A DNA stretch of 33,888 nucleotides from Rudaea sp. (GTDB taxonomy: Bacteria > Pseudomonadota > Gammaproteobacteria > Xanthomonadales > Rhodanobacteraceae). The position numbers and the translations under genes were made by a program. The notes below the pieces were generated by a model, which was not told the DNA's origin, did not search any database, and was given only the letters and a program-made list of their open reading frames with translations. Location of the stretch: the NCBI GenBank assembly GCA_025451955.1, contig JANWJJ010000085.1:1-33888 (forward strand), read 5' to 3'. Below are positions 7,601-15,293 of this stretch, piece after piece. Every line of letters begins with the position of its first letter. The stretch's first letter is position 1.

Positions 7601-9249
7601 GGATCGTATACGCTCAACCCATCCACGGTGCCGATCCAGATTCGATTGGCATGATCCTGACAGAGCGCCAGCACCAAATCATTGGCGAGACTGTCGGGTT
7701 GTCCGGTTTGGTGATGGAACACTTGCCATTGCGCCGGCTGGGCGTTCATCTGCGGCTGCCGATGCGCCAGGCCATGTCCGTAGGTGCCAATCCAGAGGCT
7801 GCCGTCGCGTGCGACAAGCAGGGCGCGTGCAGAGGCATCGGGCAGGCCATTGCCATGATCCGGATCGACGGGCAGCGGGTCGGCGTGGCGTGTAACCGGG
7901 TTGAACAGGAATACGCCGCCATTGGTCGCAACCCATAAATTGTCGCCGCCGGCTGGTGCCAGCGCGGCAATACGCCGTTGTGGAAATAAATCCGGCGCTG
8001 CCGACGCGGGTTTGAATACGTCATCGAAATATTCAAAACTGTCGTGCGCCGGATCGTAGCGTTTGAGGCCATCGCCTTCGGTGCCCAGCCACAGTCGATG
8101 TTCGCTGTCCTCGCTGATGGCGCGGATGACATTCGACATCTGGCTGCGTGCCAGCGCCGGATCCATGACGTAACTGAATTGCGCCCCCTCCGGATCGGTG
8201 GTCGCGACCCCGCCGATTTCGCCACCGACCCAGAGCAAGCCGGAGTGATCGATCAGCAGATGCGTGGTGTAATCGTCCGGCAGCGATCCGGGCATGAATG
8301 CGGCATGCTGCACGGTCTGGGTGTCGCCCGTGGCCGGGTCGTAGATGACCAGACCCGTGCCGAACACGCCCAGCCACAGGCGTCCGCGGCGGTCTTGCGC
8401 CAGCGCACGTACTTGCGCCGTGTTGCCTCGCGAATCGGTGGTCGCCGGCCACAGGCGCGATGCCGTAGCGTGAGTTGCGTCGACCTGATACAGGCCACGG
8501 TCGGTGCCGGCATAAACGCTGCCGTTGGCGCCGAGCAGGATGCTGAAAGCAGCGTGGATGTCGGCACCGGCTACCGGCTGCACCGTCTGGTCGTGTGGCG
8601 CAATCCGCAGGAGGCCGGTGCTGGCAGCGCACCACAGCGTGCCGTCGGCGCCAAGGACAAGATCGAACACGCGCGTGCCGGGTCTGCCGCCGGCAAAGCG
8701 GTACAGCTCGCGCCGCTTGCCGCTGTCGACATCCATCAACTCGATGCCTGCGGCCGTTCCGATCCATAGCCCACGCGAGGGGTCGTAGGCGAGTGCGACG
8801 ATGTAGTCGCGTGGCCGTGCCTGCATGGTGCCGATTTGCGAAGTCGCCTCGACCTTGCCGCTGGCTTGATTGAGCGCGGCCAGACCACGCGTCATGCTGC
8901 CGACCCAGAGCCGGCCGCGACCGTCCTCGGCCAAGGCGGTGACAAAGTTGTCGGGCAGGGTGGAGGAGTCGTTTTCGAGGTGTTGGTAAACCGCGTAATG
9001 ATAGCCGTCGTAGCGGTGCAAACCGCCTTGGGTGGCGATCCACATGTAGCCGGCGTGATCCTGGTACAAAGCAGTGACGGTGTGCGAAGCCAGACCGCGT
9101 TCGCTGCCCGCATCATCGAAGTAATACCGGCGTTCGGCGGCATGTGTGGCGCTGGCCACGATTGCCAGGACAATCAACAGCCAAAGGCAGACGGACCAGC
9201 GTCTGGGCAGAAGCCGTGCAAGAAGATGCCGCGACGATTGGCAGCGCAT
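4630..9249 (-). CDS. Membrane sensor with beta-propeller, Y_Y_Y, two PAS, GGDEF and EAL domains
   Basis: A 1539-residue cyclic-di-GMP enzyme from the proposed start MRCQSSRHLL. Residues about 20-37 are a signal or membrane segment ending in ATHA. Residues about 45-700 are periplasmic two-component-regulator propeller repeats (recurrent LWIGT, LWVGS, IWIGTVDGLSVY). A Y_Y_Y domain follows (about 730-800, with RFEVRASNHDGVWN). One transmembrane helix is at about 805-828, then PAS at about 853-960 and 976-1095, GGDEF at about 1105-1265 and EAL at about 1285-1530. Catalytic motifs are intact: RLGGDEF, MEALLRW, ELTES, DDFGTGYSS, KIDRSFV and AEGVET. It should therefore be able both to make and to break cyclic-di-GMP, controlled by an outside ligand. 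There is no histidine kinase domain. A longer in-frame start exists at 9405 but overlaps ygfB on the other strand. Confidence 0.93.
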   Translation of the reverse strand: MRCQSSRHLLARLLPRRWSVCLWLLIVLAIVASATHAAERRYYFDDAGSERGLASHTVTALYQDHAGYMWIATQGGLHRYDGYHYAVYQHLENDSSTLPDNFVTALAEDGRGRLWVGSMTRGLAALNQASGKVEATSQIGTMQARPRDYIVALAYDPSRGLWIGTAAGIELMDVDSGKRRELYRFAGGRPGTRVFDLVLGADGTLWCAASTGLLRIAPHDQTVQPVAGADIHAAFSILLGANGSVYAGTDRGLYQVDATHATASRLWPATTDSRGNTAQVRALAQDRRGRLWLGVFGTGLVIYDPATGDTQTVQHAAFMPGSLPDDYTTHLLIDHSGLLWVGGEIGGVATTDPEGAQFSYVMDPALARSQMSNVIRAISEDSEHRLWLGTEGDGLKRYDPAHDSFEYFDDVFKPASAAPDLFPQRRIAALAPAGGDNLWVATNGGVFLFNPVTRHADPLPVDPDHGNGLPDASARALLVARDGSLWIGTYGHGLAHRQPQMNAQPAQWQVFHHQTGQPDSLANDLVLALCQDHANRIWIGTVDGLSVYDPQKQQMRTYRHDPANPKSLGDNLIRALYRSEDGTLWIGTQSGLDRVDIPESEQPSFVHYSAKNGLPGTTVFGLLEDTQHNIWLSTNHGIGVYTRATGKFLDFSLEDGLQGLEFNAGAALKRADGELVFGGLHGINLFHPDRIRHDIYQPPVVITEIHVGSKADIVHVPGDSLVMAQAQRVVRFTFAALDYTAPDRNRFAYRLQGFDPDWIDAGTRHEAAYTNLPAGTYRFEVRASNHDGVWNQTGTSLALQVTPVWWASALMKTLYAVATALLLCLLWLGYRRRRRKEQYHLRELHEREVRLRLALWGSGDEFWDWDMRTQMIHRLGADQLLGGRSEDSMSADDWRLRVVHPDDLAQVEQRLYDHVEGRRGFFESEHRIRHATGDWIWVLSRGKIVERDDDGKALRVCGTARNITASRLAERDRRIASGVIDSMSEAVSVTDLDFRFVSVNRAFTRMLGYEESEILEQPATLLDSSRHTPQQYQAMRATLIDNGHWRGELWQQRKNGEEFLCWIEIVEVRDEAGMRTHFVAVMADITDRKRAEQELRYLANYDTLTGLPNRALLGERLAHAVIRARRTSRKVAVLFLDLDRFKHVNDSMGHAAGDRVLKAVGARLRACVPEAATVARLGGDEFTVVLEDIEHADEPQKLASRLLEVFATPLTLDSGQEVVISPSIGISLYPDHGQVPTDLLKYADTAMYQAKEDGRNMYMVYTAAMDAAARRRADMISALRLALERNELSLVYQPMLDLDEGRITGMEALLRWKNPELGDVPPTIFIPLAEEAGLIGRIGEFVLYRACAQLREWQERGLRDVTMSVNLSALQLLRDELTQRLCEILAELRLEPQQLELELTESVLMANAELAIHTLDRLHALGVSIAIDDFGTGYSSLSYLKRLPIDSIKIDRSFVGDITTDPDDEAITKTIITMAHSLGLNVIAEGVETIEQLEYLHEQRCDEIQGHWLSPPLSAADCFTFVREFERSRPPLRPRQSMR

Positions 9250-9352
9250 AGCGGATAATAGAAGCGTCGTCAGTCCGCAAGCAATACGTATCGCGAACCG
9301 TCGCCGACGTCCGCTGCTAGAATGCGGACATGCGGCCGCCAACCGGAGCCTT

Positions 9353-9901
9353 ATGAGCGCCTCTTCCGCCATCACCCACGCACACTTGGGCGAAGTACTC
9401 GCCAATCTGCGCGTCGGCGTCGGCGCCAGCGATCTGCATGGCTCGCTGACAGGCTATTTATGCGGTGGCGGACCTGCCGGTGCGCATGGCTGGCTGGCGG
9501 CGTTGCAGTTGGAGGCCGATGCCGATGTCCCGCAGGTGGACATGGCGCGTTTGTACGAACAATGCGCGGCCTGGTTCGACGATCCGGAACTGCGTTTCGA
9601 GCCGCTGCTGCCGGCCGCCAACAGCACGCTGGACGCGCGTGCGGATGCTCTGGTGGAATGGTGCCGGGGATTCCTTGGCGGCCTCGGTCTGGCCGGTACG
9701 GCAAGTGCTGCCGGGCTTTCCGCCGACGCTGCCGAAGTCCTGCACGATTTTGCCGGCATCGCCGCGGCGCATTTTGAATATGCCGATGCCGAAGAAGATG
9801 AAAACGCGTTGACCGAAGTGATCGAGTTCATTCGCGTCGGTGTGTTGCTGTTGCATGCGGAATTGACGGCTGCCGGCCTCGGCAGCGTGACGGTGCATTG
9901 A
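9353..9901 (+). CDS. ygfB: UPF0149/YgfB family protein
   Basis: A 182-residue all-helical protein of the YgfB (UPF0149) family, with the early signature LHGSLTGYLCGGGP, EWCRGFLGGLG in the middle and the acidic stretch YADAEEDENALTEVIEF near the end. In Pseudomonas aeruginosa a YgfB homologue down-regulates the ampDh3 amidase gene; here function is inferred only from family. A GGAG ribosome site lies 4 bases before the ATG at 9353, which fits the family start. It is followed after 16 bases by pepP, the same order as in Escherichia coli (ygfB-pepP). The open frame extends further upstream, but that stretch has no family similarity. Confidence 0.93.
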   Translation: MSASSAITHAHLGEVLANLRVGVGASDLHGSLTGYLCGGGPAGAHGWLAALQLEADADVPQVDMARLYEQCAAWFDDPELRFEPLLPAANSTLDARADALVEWCRGFLGGLGLAGTASAAGLSADAAEVLHDFAGIAAAHFEYADAEEDENALTEVIEFIRVGVLLLHAELTAAGLGSVTVH

Positions 9902-9917
9902 TGGAGTCGCAAAGCGC

Positions 9918-11249
9918 ATGATTGAACCTAGGGAATTCGCCCGCCGCCGCAAGCAATTGATGCGCATCATCGGCGACGACGCGATCTGCATCGTGCCGGC
10001 CGCACCCGAGCGCATCCGCAACAACGACAATCACTATCCGTATCGCCAGGACAGCGATTTCCACTATCTCACCGGATTCGCCGAACCCGACGCGGTGCTG
10101 GCGCTGATCCCGGGCCGCACGATTTCTGGTCGAGATCGCGGCGAGGCGATCCTGTTCTGCCGCGAGCGCGATCTGGAGCGCGAAGCCTGGGATGGTCCGC
10201 GCGCCGGACAGGAAGGCGCGGTCAGCGCCTACGGCATGGACGATGCGTTTCCGATCGGCGACATCGACGACATCCTGCCTGGCATGATCGAAGGTCGTTC
10301 GCGCGTGTATTACCATTTCGGCCGTGATGCCGAGTTCGACATCAAGCTGATCGGCTGGGTCAATCGCGTTCGCGCGCTGGTCAAGCGCGGTGCGCGTGCG
10401 CCGCACGAGTTCGTCGCGCTCGGACACATCCTGCACGATTTGCGTCTGTTCAAGACGCGCGACGAGCTGCGCTTGATGCGCAAGGCGGCAAAGATTGCGT
10501 GCGCGGCGCATGTGCGTGCGATGCGCGCGACCCGGCCCGGAATGAACGAACACGAAGTCGAAGCCGAACTGCTGCATGATTTTCGGCGTCACGGTGCGGT
10601 GGCTTCGTATGAACCGATCGTCGGTGGTGGCGTCAATGGTTGCGTGCTGCACTATCGCGCCAACAATGCCGTGCTCAACGACGGCGACCTGCTGCTGATC
10701 GATGCCGGCGCCGAGTACGATTGCTACGCTTCCGATATCACCCGCACCTTTCCGGTCAACGGCAGGTTTTCGCCCGAACAGCGTGCGCTGTACGACATCG
10801 TGCTGGCGGCGCAACGCGCGGCGATCGCGCAGATTCGTCCGGGCAAGGCCTTCGGCGCCTATCACGATGCGGCCGTGCACACGATCACCGCAGGTCTGAT
10901 CAAACTCGGCCTGCTCAAGGGCAGCGTCGACAAGAACATCCGCGAGCAGACCTATCACCGGTTCTACATGCACAAGACCGGACACTGGCTGGGCCTGGAT
11001 GTGCACGATGTCGGCGATTACCGCGTCGACGGCGAGTTCCGCGAACTCGAACCTGGCATGGTGCTCACGGTCGAGCCGGGCATTTACATCGCGCCGGACG
11101 CCAAAAGCGTAGCGGCGAAATGGCGCGGCATCGGCATCCGCATCGAGGACGACGTCGTCGTCACCCGCGGCGAACCGGAAGTCATCACCGCCGCGGTGCC
11201 GAACGATCCCGACGAGATCGAAGCCTTGATGGCAGCCGCGCGCAAATAA
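9918..11249 (+). CDS. pepP: Xaa-Pro aminopeptidase (aminopeptidase P)
   Basis: A 443-residue cytoplasmic metallopeptidase that removes an N-terminal residue preceding proline. N-terminal domain (about 1-175) includes NNDNHYPYRQDSDFHYLTGF. The C-terminal pita-bread domain carries the five metal ligands, readable as Asp262 and Asp273 (DAGAEYDCYASDITRTF), His356 (GHWLGLDVHDVGDY), Glu386 (TVEPGIYI) and Glu410 (GIRIEDDVVV). Length matches E. coli PepP (441). It follows ygfB by 16 bases and precedes acvB by 14 bases, so the three may form one transcript. Confidence 0.97.
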   Translation: MIEPREFARRRKQLMRIIGDDAICIVPAAPERIRNNDNHYPYRQDSDFHYLTGFAEPDAVLALIPGRTISGRDRGEAILFCRERDLEREAWDGPRAGQEGAVSAYGMDDAFPIGDIDDILPGMIEGRSRVYYHFGRDAEFDIKLIGWVNRVRALVKRGARAPHEFVALGHILHDLRLFKTRDELRLMRKAAKIACAAHVRAMRATRPGMNEHEVEAELLHDFRRHGAVASYEPIVGGGVNGCVLHYRANNAVLNDGDLLLIDAGAEYDCYASDITRTFPVNGRFSPEQRALYDIVLAAQRAAIAQIRPGKAFGAYHDAAVHTITAGLIKLGLLKGSVDKNIREQTYHRFYMHKTGHWLGLDVHDVGDYRVDGEFRELEPGMVLTVEPGIYIAPDAKSVAAKWRGIGIRIEDDVVVTRGEPEVITAAVPNDPDEIEALMAAARK

Positions 11250-11263
11250 TCCGGATGCTGACC

Positions 11264-12637
11264 ATGCGCAGGATGTGCCTCGCCCTTGTTTCGGTATTCG
11301 CCTGCTCCGCCGTGCACGCTGCCACGCTGCCAGTGCACTTCGGCCTGTTCGGCAAAGTGCATGTTGCCACGCCCGCCGGCGAGCCCAAGCGCGCCGTCGT
11401 GTTGATTTCCGACAACAAGGGTTGGGATGCGCGCGCCGAAGCGCTGGCCGTCGCTCAGGCCGGCGATGGCAGCCTGGTATTTGGCATCGATCTATCTGCC
11501 TATCTGGCGCAGCTGGAATCGATCAACGCCAAGTGCTCGTTCCCGGCCGGGCATTTTGAGGAAATGATCCACTGGATGCAGCGCAACCAGAAACTGGACA
11601 AGTATATTTATCCCATTTTGGTCGGCGACGGCGCGGGCGGTGTGTTCGCGTACGCGCTCGATGCGCAGGCGCCGCAGGGCACCTACGCCGGCCTCGTCAC
11701 TCTCGGTTGGGACGCGGATTTTCGCCTACCCAAGCCGATATGCAAGGGCGATGCGGGCAAGATGACTGCGCCGGATGGCAATGGCCGGTTTGGCGTCGCA
11801 CCGGTGACGAAATTACCGAACCTCTGGCTGCCGCAACCGCTCGCGCCGGGCGCGCGCCAAGCTAGTGTGTTCGCGCGTTTGCCGGCGACATTGAAAAACT
11901 GGCTGGCGGCGACGCGCGCGGACAAATCCGATCCTGGCGCCGCGCTTGCTGCCGCGATCGCCTGGCTGACCGCGCCGGCCCGGGCCGCGCCGCCCTTGCC
12001 GCAGGACGTGGCCGATCTGCCTCTCGTCGAAGTGCCGGCGCAAGGCGCGTTCGCGCAACGCATCGGCATCGTGCTCACCGGCGACGGCGGTTGGGCCGGG
12101 CTCGATGTTGCCGTCGCCGATCAGCTCGCGCAGCGTGGCATCAAGGTGGTCGCACTCAACACGCTCAAGTATTTCTGGGAAACGCGCACGCCCGACGATG
12201 CCGCCAACGCGCTCACCCGCATCATCGGCCATTATGGCGCGCAGTATCCGCAGGCCGATTTCGTCGTGCTTGGTTATTCGTTCGGCGCGGGCCTGGCGCC
12301 GGTGCTGATCAACCGCCTGCCGGAAACCGCGCGCCGGCGCGTCGCCGCGCAGGTGCTGATTTCACCCGACGATGAGGCCGTATTCGAGATCCACGTCGGC
12401 GACTGGTTCGGTTCCACCGCGCACAAAGGCGCCATTCCCATCGCCCCGGAAATTGCCAAGACCACGGTGCCGGTGATCTGCGTGCACGGCGCCGACGAAG
12501 ACGACAGTTTCTGCAAGCAGATCGTGGGCAAACCCAACGTGCGCGAACTCGTGCTGCCCGGCGCACACCACTACAACGGCGATTACGACAAACTCGGCGC
12601 GGGGATTGCGGGGGCGTTGCCGGCGCGGAAAAACTGA
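11264..12637 (+). CDS. acvB: AcvB/VirJ-family protein, putative lysyl-phosphatidylglycerol hydrolase
   Basis: A 457-residue exported protein. A signal peptide ends near residue 19 (AVHA). Residues about 25-190 form a first, degenerate alpha/beta-hydrolase-like domain where the expected nucleophile elbow reads GDGAGG, with no serine. Residues about 260-455 are the VirJ domain with TGDGGWAGLD, the elbow LGYSFGAG (Ser339) and His435/436 in PGAHHYNGDY. Length and two-part layout match Agrobacterium AcvB, which hydrolyses lysyl-phosphatidylglycerol in the periplasm. The MprF-type enzyme that makes this lipid is encoded 3 kb away, which supports the call. ATG at 11264 is chosen from two close in-frame ATGs because the signal peptide starts there; the other is at 11255. 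Confidence 0.88.
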   Translation: MRRMCLALVSVFACSAVHAATLPVHFGLFGKVHVATPAGEPKRAVVLISDNKGWDARAEALAVAQAGDGSLVFGIDLSAYLAQLESINAKCSFPAGHFEEMIHWMQRNQKLDKYIYPILVGDGAGGVFAYALDAQAPQGTYAGLVTLGWDADFRLPKPICKGDAGKMTAPDGNGRFGVAPVTKLPNLWLPQPLAPGARQASVFARLPATLKNWLAATRADKSDPGAALAAAIAWLTAPARAAPPLPQDVADLPLVEVPAQGAFAQRIGIVLTGDGGWAGLDVAVADQLAQRGIKVVALNTLKYFWETRTPDDAANALTRIIGHYGAQYPQADFVVLGYSFGAGLAPVLINRLPETARRRVAAQVLISPDDEAVFEIHVGDWFGSTAHKGAIPIAPEIAKTTVPVICVHGADEDDSFCKQIVGKPNVRELVLPGAHHYNGDYDKLGAGIAGALPARKN

Positions 12638-12692
12638 CGTTTCAATCCGCGTCAGTGCTCCGCTACGCGGCTTGTGGAATCGAAAGCAGCGT

Positions 12693-13016
12693 TCAGGTCA
12701 AAACCTGCAATCCGTGCTTCTGCACCACGCTCAGCAGCTTGAGCGCCGCACCGCTCGGACGTTTCGCGCCGGTTTCCCATTTCTCCACCGTGCTCGCGCT
12801 GGTATTAAGATAGTTCGCGAACACGGGTTGGCTGACGCGGTTGCTCAGGCGCAGCTTCTTGATTTGCTTCGGCCTCAGATCGGGCGGGGCAGCAAGGCAG
12901 ACTTCATTGAAGTGGCGCATGGTAGCTTTGTCGATCGTTCCAACCTTGAACATGGCCGAGGCTGAGGAATGAATGGCCTCGAAAGCGTCACTCTTGAATT
13001 TGCGTTTGGCGTTCAT
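12693..13016 (-). CDS. higA: HigA-like helix-turn-helix antitoxin/regulator
   Basis: A 107-residue DNA-binding protein. The C-terminal half is an XRE helix-turn-helix: IKKLRLSNRVSQPVFANYL then NTSASTVEKWETGAKRPSG, and a final helix ALKLLSVVQKHGL. The N-terminal half (basic MNAKRKFKSDAF) is the toxin-side region of this antitoxin type. The start at 13016 lies inside the end of the toxin frame (29-base overlap), a usual sign of a coupled TA operon with toxin first. The antitoxin looks intact, while the toxin has an internal stop. The promoter at 13390-13417 carries a palindrome that this protein would be expected to bind. Confidence 0.82.
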   Translation of the reverse strand: MNAKRKFKSDAFEAIHSSASAMFKVGTIDKATMRHFNEVCLAAPPDLRPKQIKKLRLSNRVSQPVFANYLNTSASTVEKWETGAKRPSGAALKLLSVVQKHGLQVLT

Positions 13017-13383
13017 GGCATATCTCCACAAGATGCTGATCGGAGATCATCTCCGCAATTTGTCGATCCGTGGCGTTGGCGTAAGCCTTCGCCAGTCGGC
13101 GAAATTCGGCGAGCTCGTCGTTGTCGATGTTGGGCCGATCCTGCTTGGCGTAAAGGTATTCGTAAATCAGATGCCGCCCGCGCTTTAGCAGAATGATCCC
13201 GCGTTGCCGATTCTTGTCCAGGCGCTTCTTGAACACACCGCCGCCAAGATCGTCGGTTTACCCGAGAGCCACCTGCCGCGCCGCCACGCAAAGTTCCGTA
13301 TCGCGAATGCGTGCTTTAGTGGCGGCCTTGGCGAACCACGCCGTCTTGAATACCCGGCCTGGATTCGCGGCAGACGTTGGCAT
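12988..13383 (-). pseudogene. higB: RelE/HigB-type toxin gene (PF06296-like) with premature stop codon
   Basis: Reading from ATG 13383 gives a toxin-like N-terminus, VFKTAWFAKAATKARI and ELCVAARQVALG, then TAA at 13258-13260 (codon 42). The same frame continues without shift as TDDLGGGVFKKRLDKNRQRG, GRHLIYEYLYAKQDRPNID and FRRLAKAYA, the family core, to a stop at 12988. At the stop a CAA, AAA or GAA codon is expected, so one base change explains it. Full length would be 131 residues. A GTG at 13236 could in principle restart an 82-residue fragment lacking about 49 N-terminal residues. I read it as an inactivated toxin with its antitoxin kept. A sequencing error is the main alternative. Confidence 0.82.
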
Positions 13384-13389
13384 GCGTAA

Positions 13390-13417
13390 AGTGTAGCACT
13401 CGGTGCTACCATGTCAA
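13390..13417 (-). promoter_or_regulatory. Promoter and palindromic operator of the higBA operon
   Basis: On the minus strand TTGACA (13412-13417) and TACACT (13390-13395) are 16 bases apart. Between and overlapping them lies a perfect inverted repeat, GTAGCAC-CGA-GTGCTAC (13393-13409), well placed for autoregulation by the HigA-like protein. Six bases separate the -10 box from the ATG at 13383, so the transcript should be leaderless. Confidence 0.8.
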
Positions 13418-13454
13418 CGGCTCGCCTGCGCAGCGCGTCGCGCAATGATAAAGC

Positions 13455-13823
13455 TTAATCCTGGCCCGCAGGCCGCATCAGTTCAAGCAGGGCATTCCTG
13501 CGCTTTGCCGACAGACCGCGGTAGCGTTGCAACAATGCGCGCTCGCGCGCATCACGCGCACTCAGAGCTTCGTCTTGCGCAAGATATATGTTGCCTGCTT
13601 CGCCGATTTTCCGCGAAGCCGGCGCCACACCGCAAATCAGTTCGTCGAGCGATGTGCGCAGCATGTCCCGCAGCTTCGGCAGCAAGCGGAAGTTAGGCGT
13701 CTCCCTGCTATTTTCCCACGCCGATACCGATGACTTGGTCACGCCAAGCGCAAAGCCGAGCTGCTCCTGCGTCAACCCCGCTGCGACGCGGGTTTCACGC
13801 AGGCGGTCGGCGAAACGCTTCAT
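13455..13823 (-). CDS. XRE-family transcriptional regulator
   Basis: A 122-residue Cro/CI-like regulator. Residues about 3-60 are the helix-turn-helix domain, with RLRETRVAAGLTQEQLGFAL then GVTKSSVSAWENSRETPN, the usual recognition helix. The C-terminal 60 residues (LAQDEALSARDARERALLQR) are charged and helical, probably for dimerisation. Ribosome site GGAGTG lies 5 bases before the ATG. It is phage-repressor-like, but no phage gene, integrase or attachment site is nearby. Its target may be its own promoter or the neighbouring divergent, broken gene. Target unknown. Confidence 0.87.
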   Translation of the reverse strand: MKRFADRLRETRVAAGLTQEQLGFALGVTKSSVSAWENSRETPNFRLLPKLRDMLRTSLDELICGVAPASRKIGEAGNIYLAQDEALSARDARERALLQRYRGLSAKRRNALLELMRPAGQD

Positions 13824-13891
13824 CGAATCACTCCATCCCGCAGGGAATTCCTACGGTATGGCGGAGTCGGACGTCTGTCGTGTGGAATAAA

Positions 13892-13921
13892 TTGATAAGT
13901 GAAGTTCGGAAAAACTAGACT
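13892..13921 (+). promoter_or_regulatory. Candidate promoter for the GYF_2/LprI-type pseudogene
   Basis: TTGATA (13892-13897) and TAGACT (13916-13921) are spaced by 18 bases in an AT-rich stretch, 34 bases before the ATG at 13956. The ATG is preceded by a purine-rich AGGGGCGGGG. The region lies between the divergent XRE gene and the pseudogene, so the XRE protein may act here. Confidence 0.5.
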
Positions 13922-13955
13922 AAAAATAAATCGCCATCGCGGTTCAGGGGCGGGG

Positions 13956-14895
13956 ATGGACGCTTGGCTAATGCGGAATGGACAACGCCACGGGCCATAG
14001 GCTCGTGACGATGTGCGGGCTTGGGCGAAAAGCGGCCAGCTACAATCGGGCGATTTGGTTTGGTATCCGGGACTCTCGGTATGGATGGCGATAGAACATT
14101 TCGACAGATCGCTCACCCGAGCACACGCCGCCTGCGCCAGCACCGCAGCCGCAACGTGCGGCCGTTTCTCCATCGTTTTCGTGCAGCAAGGCTTCCACGC
14201 CGACGGAAAAGGCGATATGCGGCAGTTCCGAACTTGCAACTTTGGATCGCCAGCTTGGCAAAACTTTCAATGAGGTGATCGAGCGCGCGCCAACGGATCG
14301 GCTAAAGGCCGTGCGCGCCGAGCAGATTGCATGGATCAAAAGTCGCAACGATGCCTGCGGTGGCGATGCGACGTGCATCGGGGATTATCTTCATCAACGC
14401 ATCGCGGCGTTGAAGCGAACCGATGCCAACGGATTTTCAGATCCTGCAACGCCTGTGTAGTCGGCGCCGCCGCCGCAACCCGCGGCGCCGAGTGTGCCTC
14501 CCATTGCGGTGGATTCGATTACATTCGGCCATGGCGCGGATGCAGGCGGAGAGATTCGCCAGCCCGATACGAAGTTCGGCGACAAGGACACCATCTACGT
14601 GCGCATTCAGGCGAGCGTTCAGTCTTCGACGCCGCAAACGCTGGATGTGGTTTGGGCTAGCGCCAACGATCAGGTTCTGAAACGCGACCGCGCGACCCTG
14701 ACCAGCGGCTCGCATCATGTTGTGTTCAATTACAGCGACTACCAGGGGATGCCCGTGGGCCAGTACAAAGTCGGCGTTTACGTCGATGGCAAGCTGGTGT
14801 CGGACAATTCGTTCAACATCGCACTGTCGGGCTTTGAAAAGTTCAAGCGCGGCATGGAGAAATTGGGCGTCAAGGTGCAGGTTCAGCAGAACTAG
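13956..14895 (+). pseudogene. Broken gene: GYF_2 domain, LprI/DUF1311-like domain and C-terminal beta domain
   Basis: The gene can be followed across three lesions. The frame from ATG 13956 gives MDAWLMRNGQRHGP, a TAG (13998-14000) where GYF_2 domains usually have Tyr or Phe, then DVRAWAKSGQLQSGDLVWY and PGLSVWMAIEH, ending that domain. A +1 shift between about 14095 and 14130 leads into a Pro-rich linker (HTPPAPAPQPQ) and an LprI/DUF1311-like domain: CSKASTPTEKAICGSSELA, LDRQLGKTFNEV, RNDACGGDATCIGDYL. A second in-frame TAG (14458-14460) sits in a further Pro-rich linker. The same frame then runs to 14895 as a beta-rich domain (DSITFGHGADAGGEI, VGQYKVGVYVDGKLV). Intact it would be about 313 residues. 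The last part (14494-14895) could still be translated only if restarted. Confidence 0.78.
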
Positions 14896-14900
14896 GCTGC

Positions 14901-15293
14901 TCAGCCTCGACGCACGGCGACGACATCGAAGCCACGCAGCCGTTTCCAGGTTGCATCGGCGGTGATGACGCGGGCCTTGAGATGCTGAGCGAGCGCCAGA
15001 CAACAGCGGTCGCCGAGCGAAAGCCCGAGCGACCGCGTAACCGGTCGGAGTGCGGCGGCGAGATTCGCCTGGATTTCGTCAAAGGGCACCACGTCGAGGC
15101 CGAAGGCGCCGAGTTCGCGGGCGATTTCTTTCGCGGAGACGCCGCGTTCGGCGAGTTTGGCACCGGTCTCTGACCAATTCACTGCACTGACGGCGCCGCC
15201 CGGATGCGCGAGTTCCTCCAGGACGTCGTCGGCGCCTGCCTCGTTGAACATCACCGCCAGCAGCGCCGAAGCGTCGTAGACCACGACGTTCAT
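14901..15293 (-). CDS. vapC: VapC-type PIN-domain ribonuclease toxin
   Basis: A 130-residue PIN-domain toxin. The acidic metal-binding residues are all in place: Asp7 (VVVYDASALLAV), Glu42 (NWSETGAKL), Asp95 (LGDRCCLALA) and Asp113 (VITADATW). Such toxins cleave tRNA or rRNA and stop translation unless bound by their antitoxin. Its ATG overlaps the stop of the upstream antitoxin as ATGA, giving coupled translation. Length is typical (about 130). It appears intact, in contrast to its broken neighbours. Confidence 0.93.
   Translation of the reverse strand: MNVVVYDASALLAVMFNEAGADDVLEELAHPGGAVSAVNWSETGAKLAERGVSAKEIARELGAFGLDVVPFDEIQANLAAALRPVTRSLGLSLGDRCCLALAQHLKARVITADATWKRLRGFDVVAVRRG

Noticed and set aside
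12637-12692. Possible terminator after acvB (CTGACG ... CGTCAG stem)
   Set aside because: The stem is only 6 bp with a 10-base loop and no following T-run on either strand; too weak to call.
13455-13823. Prophage remnant suggested by a CI-like regulator
   Set aside because: No integrase, structural, lysis or replication genes and no attachment repeats were seen near it; XRE regulators are common outside phages.
13998-14460. Reassigned TAG codon or selenocysteine/pyrrolysine use in the broken GYF_2/LprI-type gene
   Set aside because: The gene also has a frameshift, zapA ends in TAG as a normal stop, and no suppressor tRNA or recoding signal is visible. Decay is simpler.
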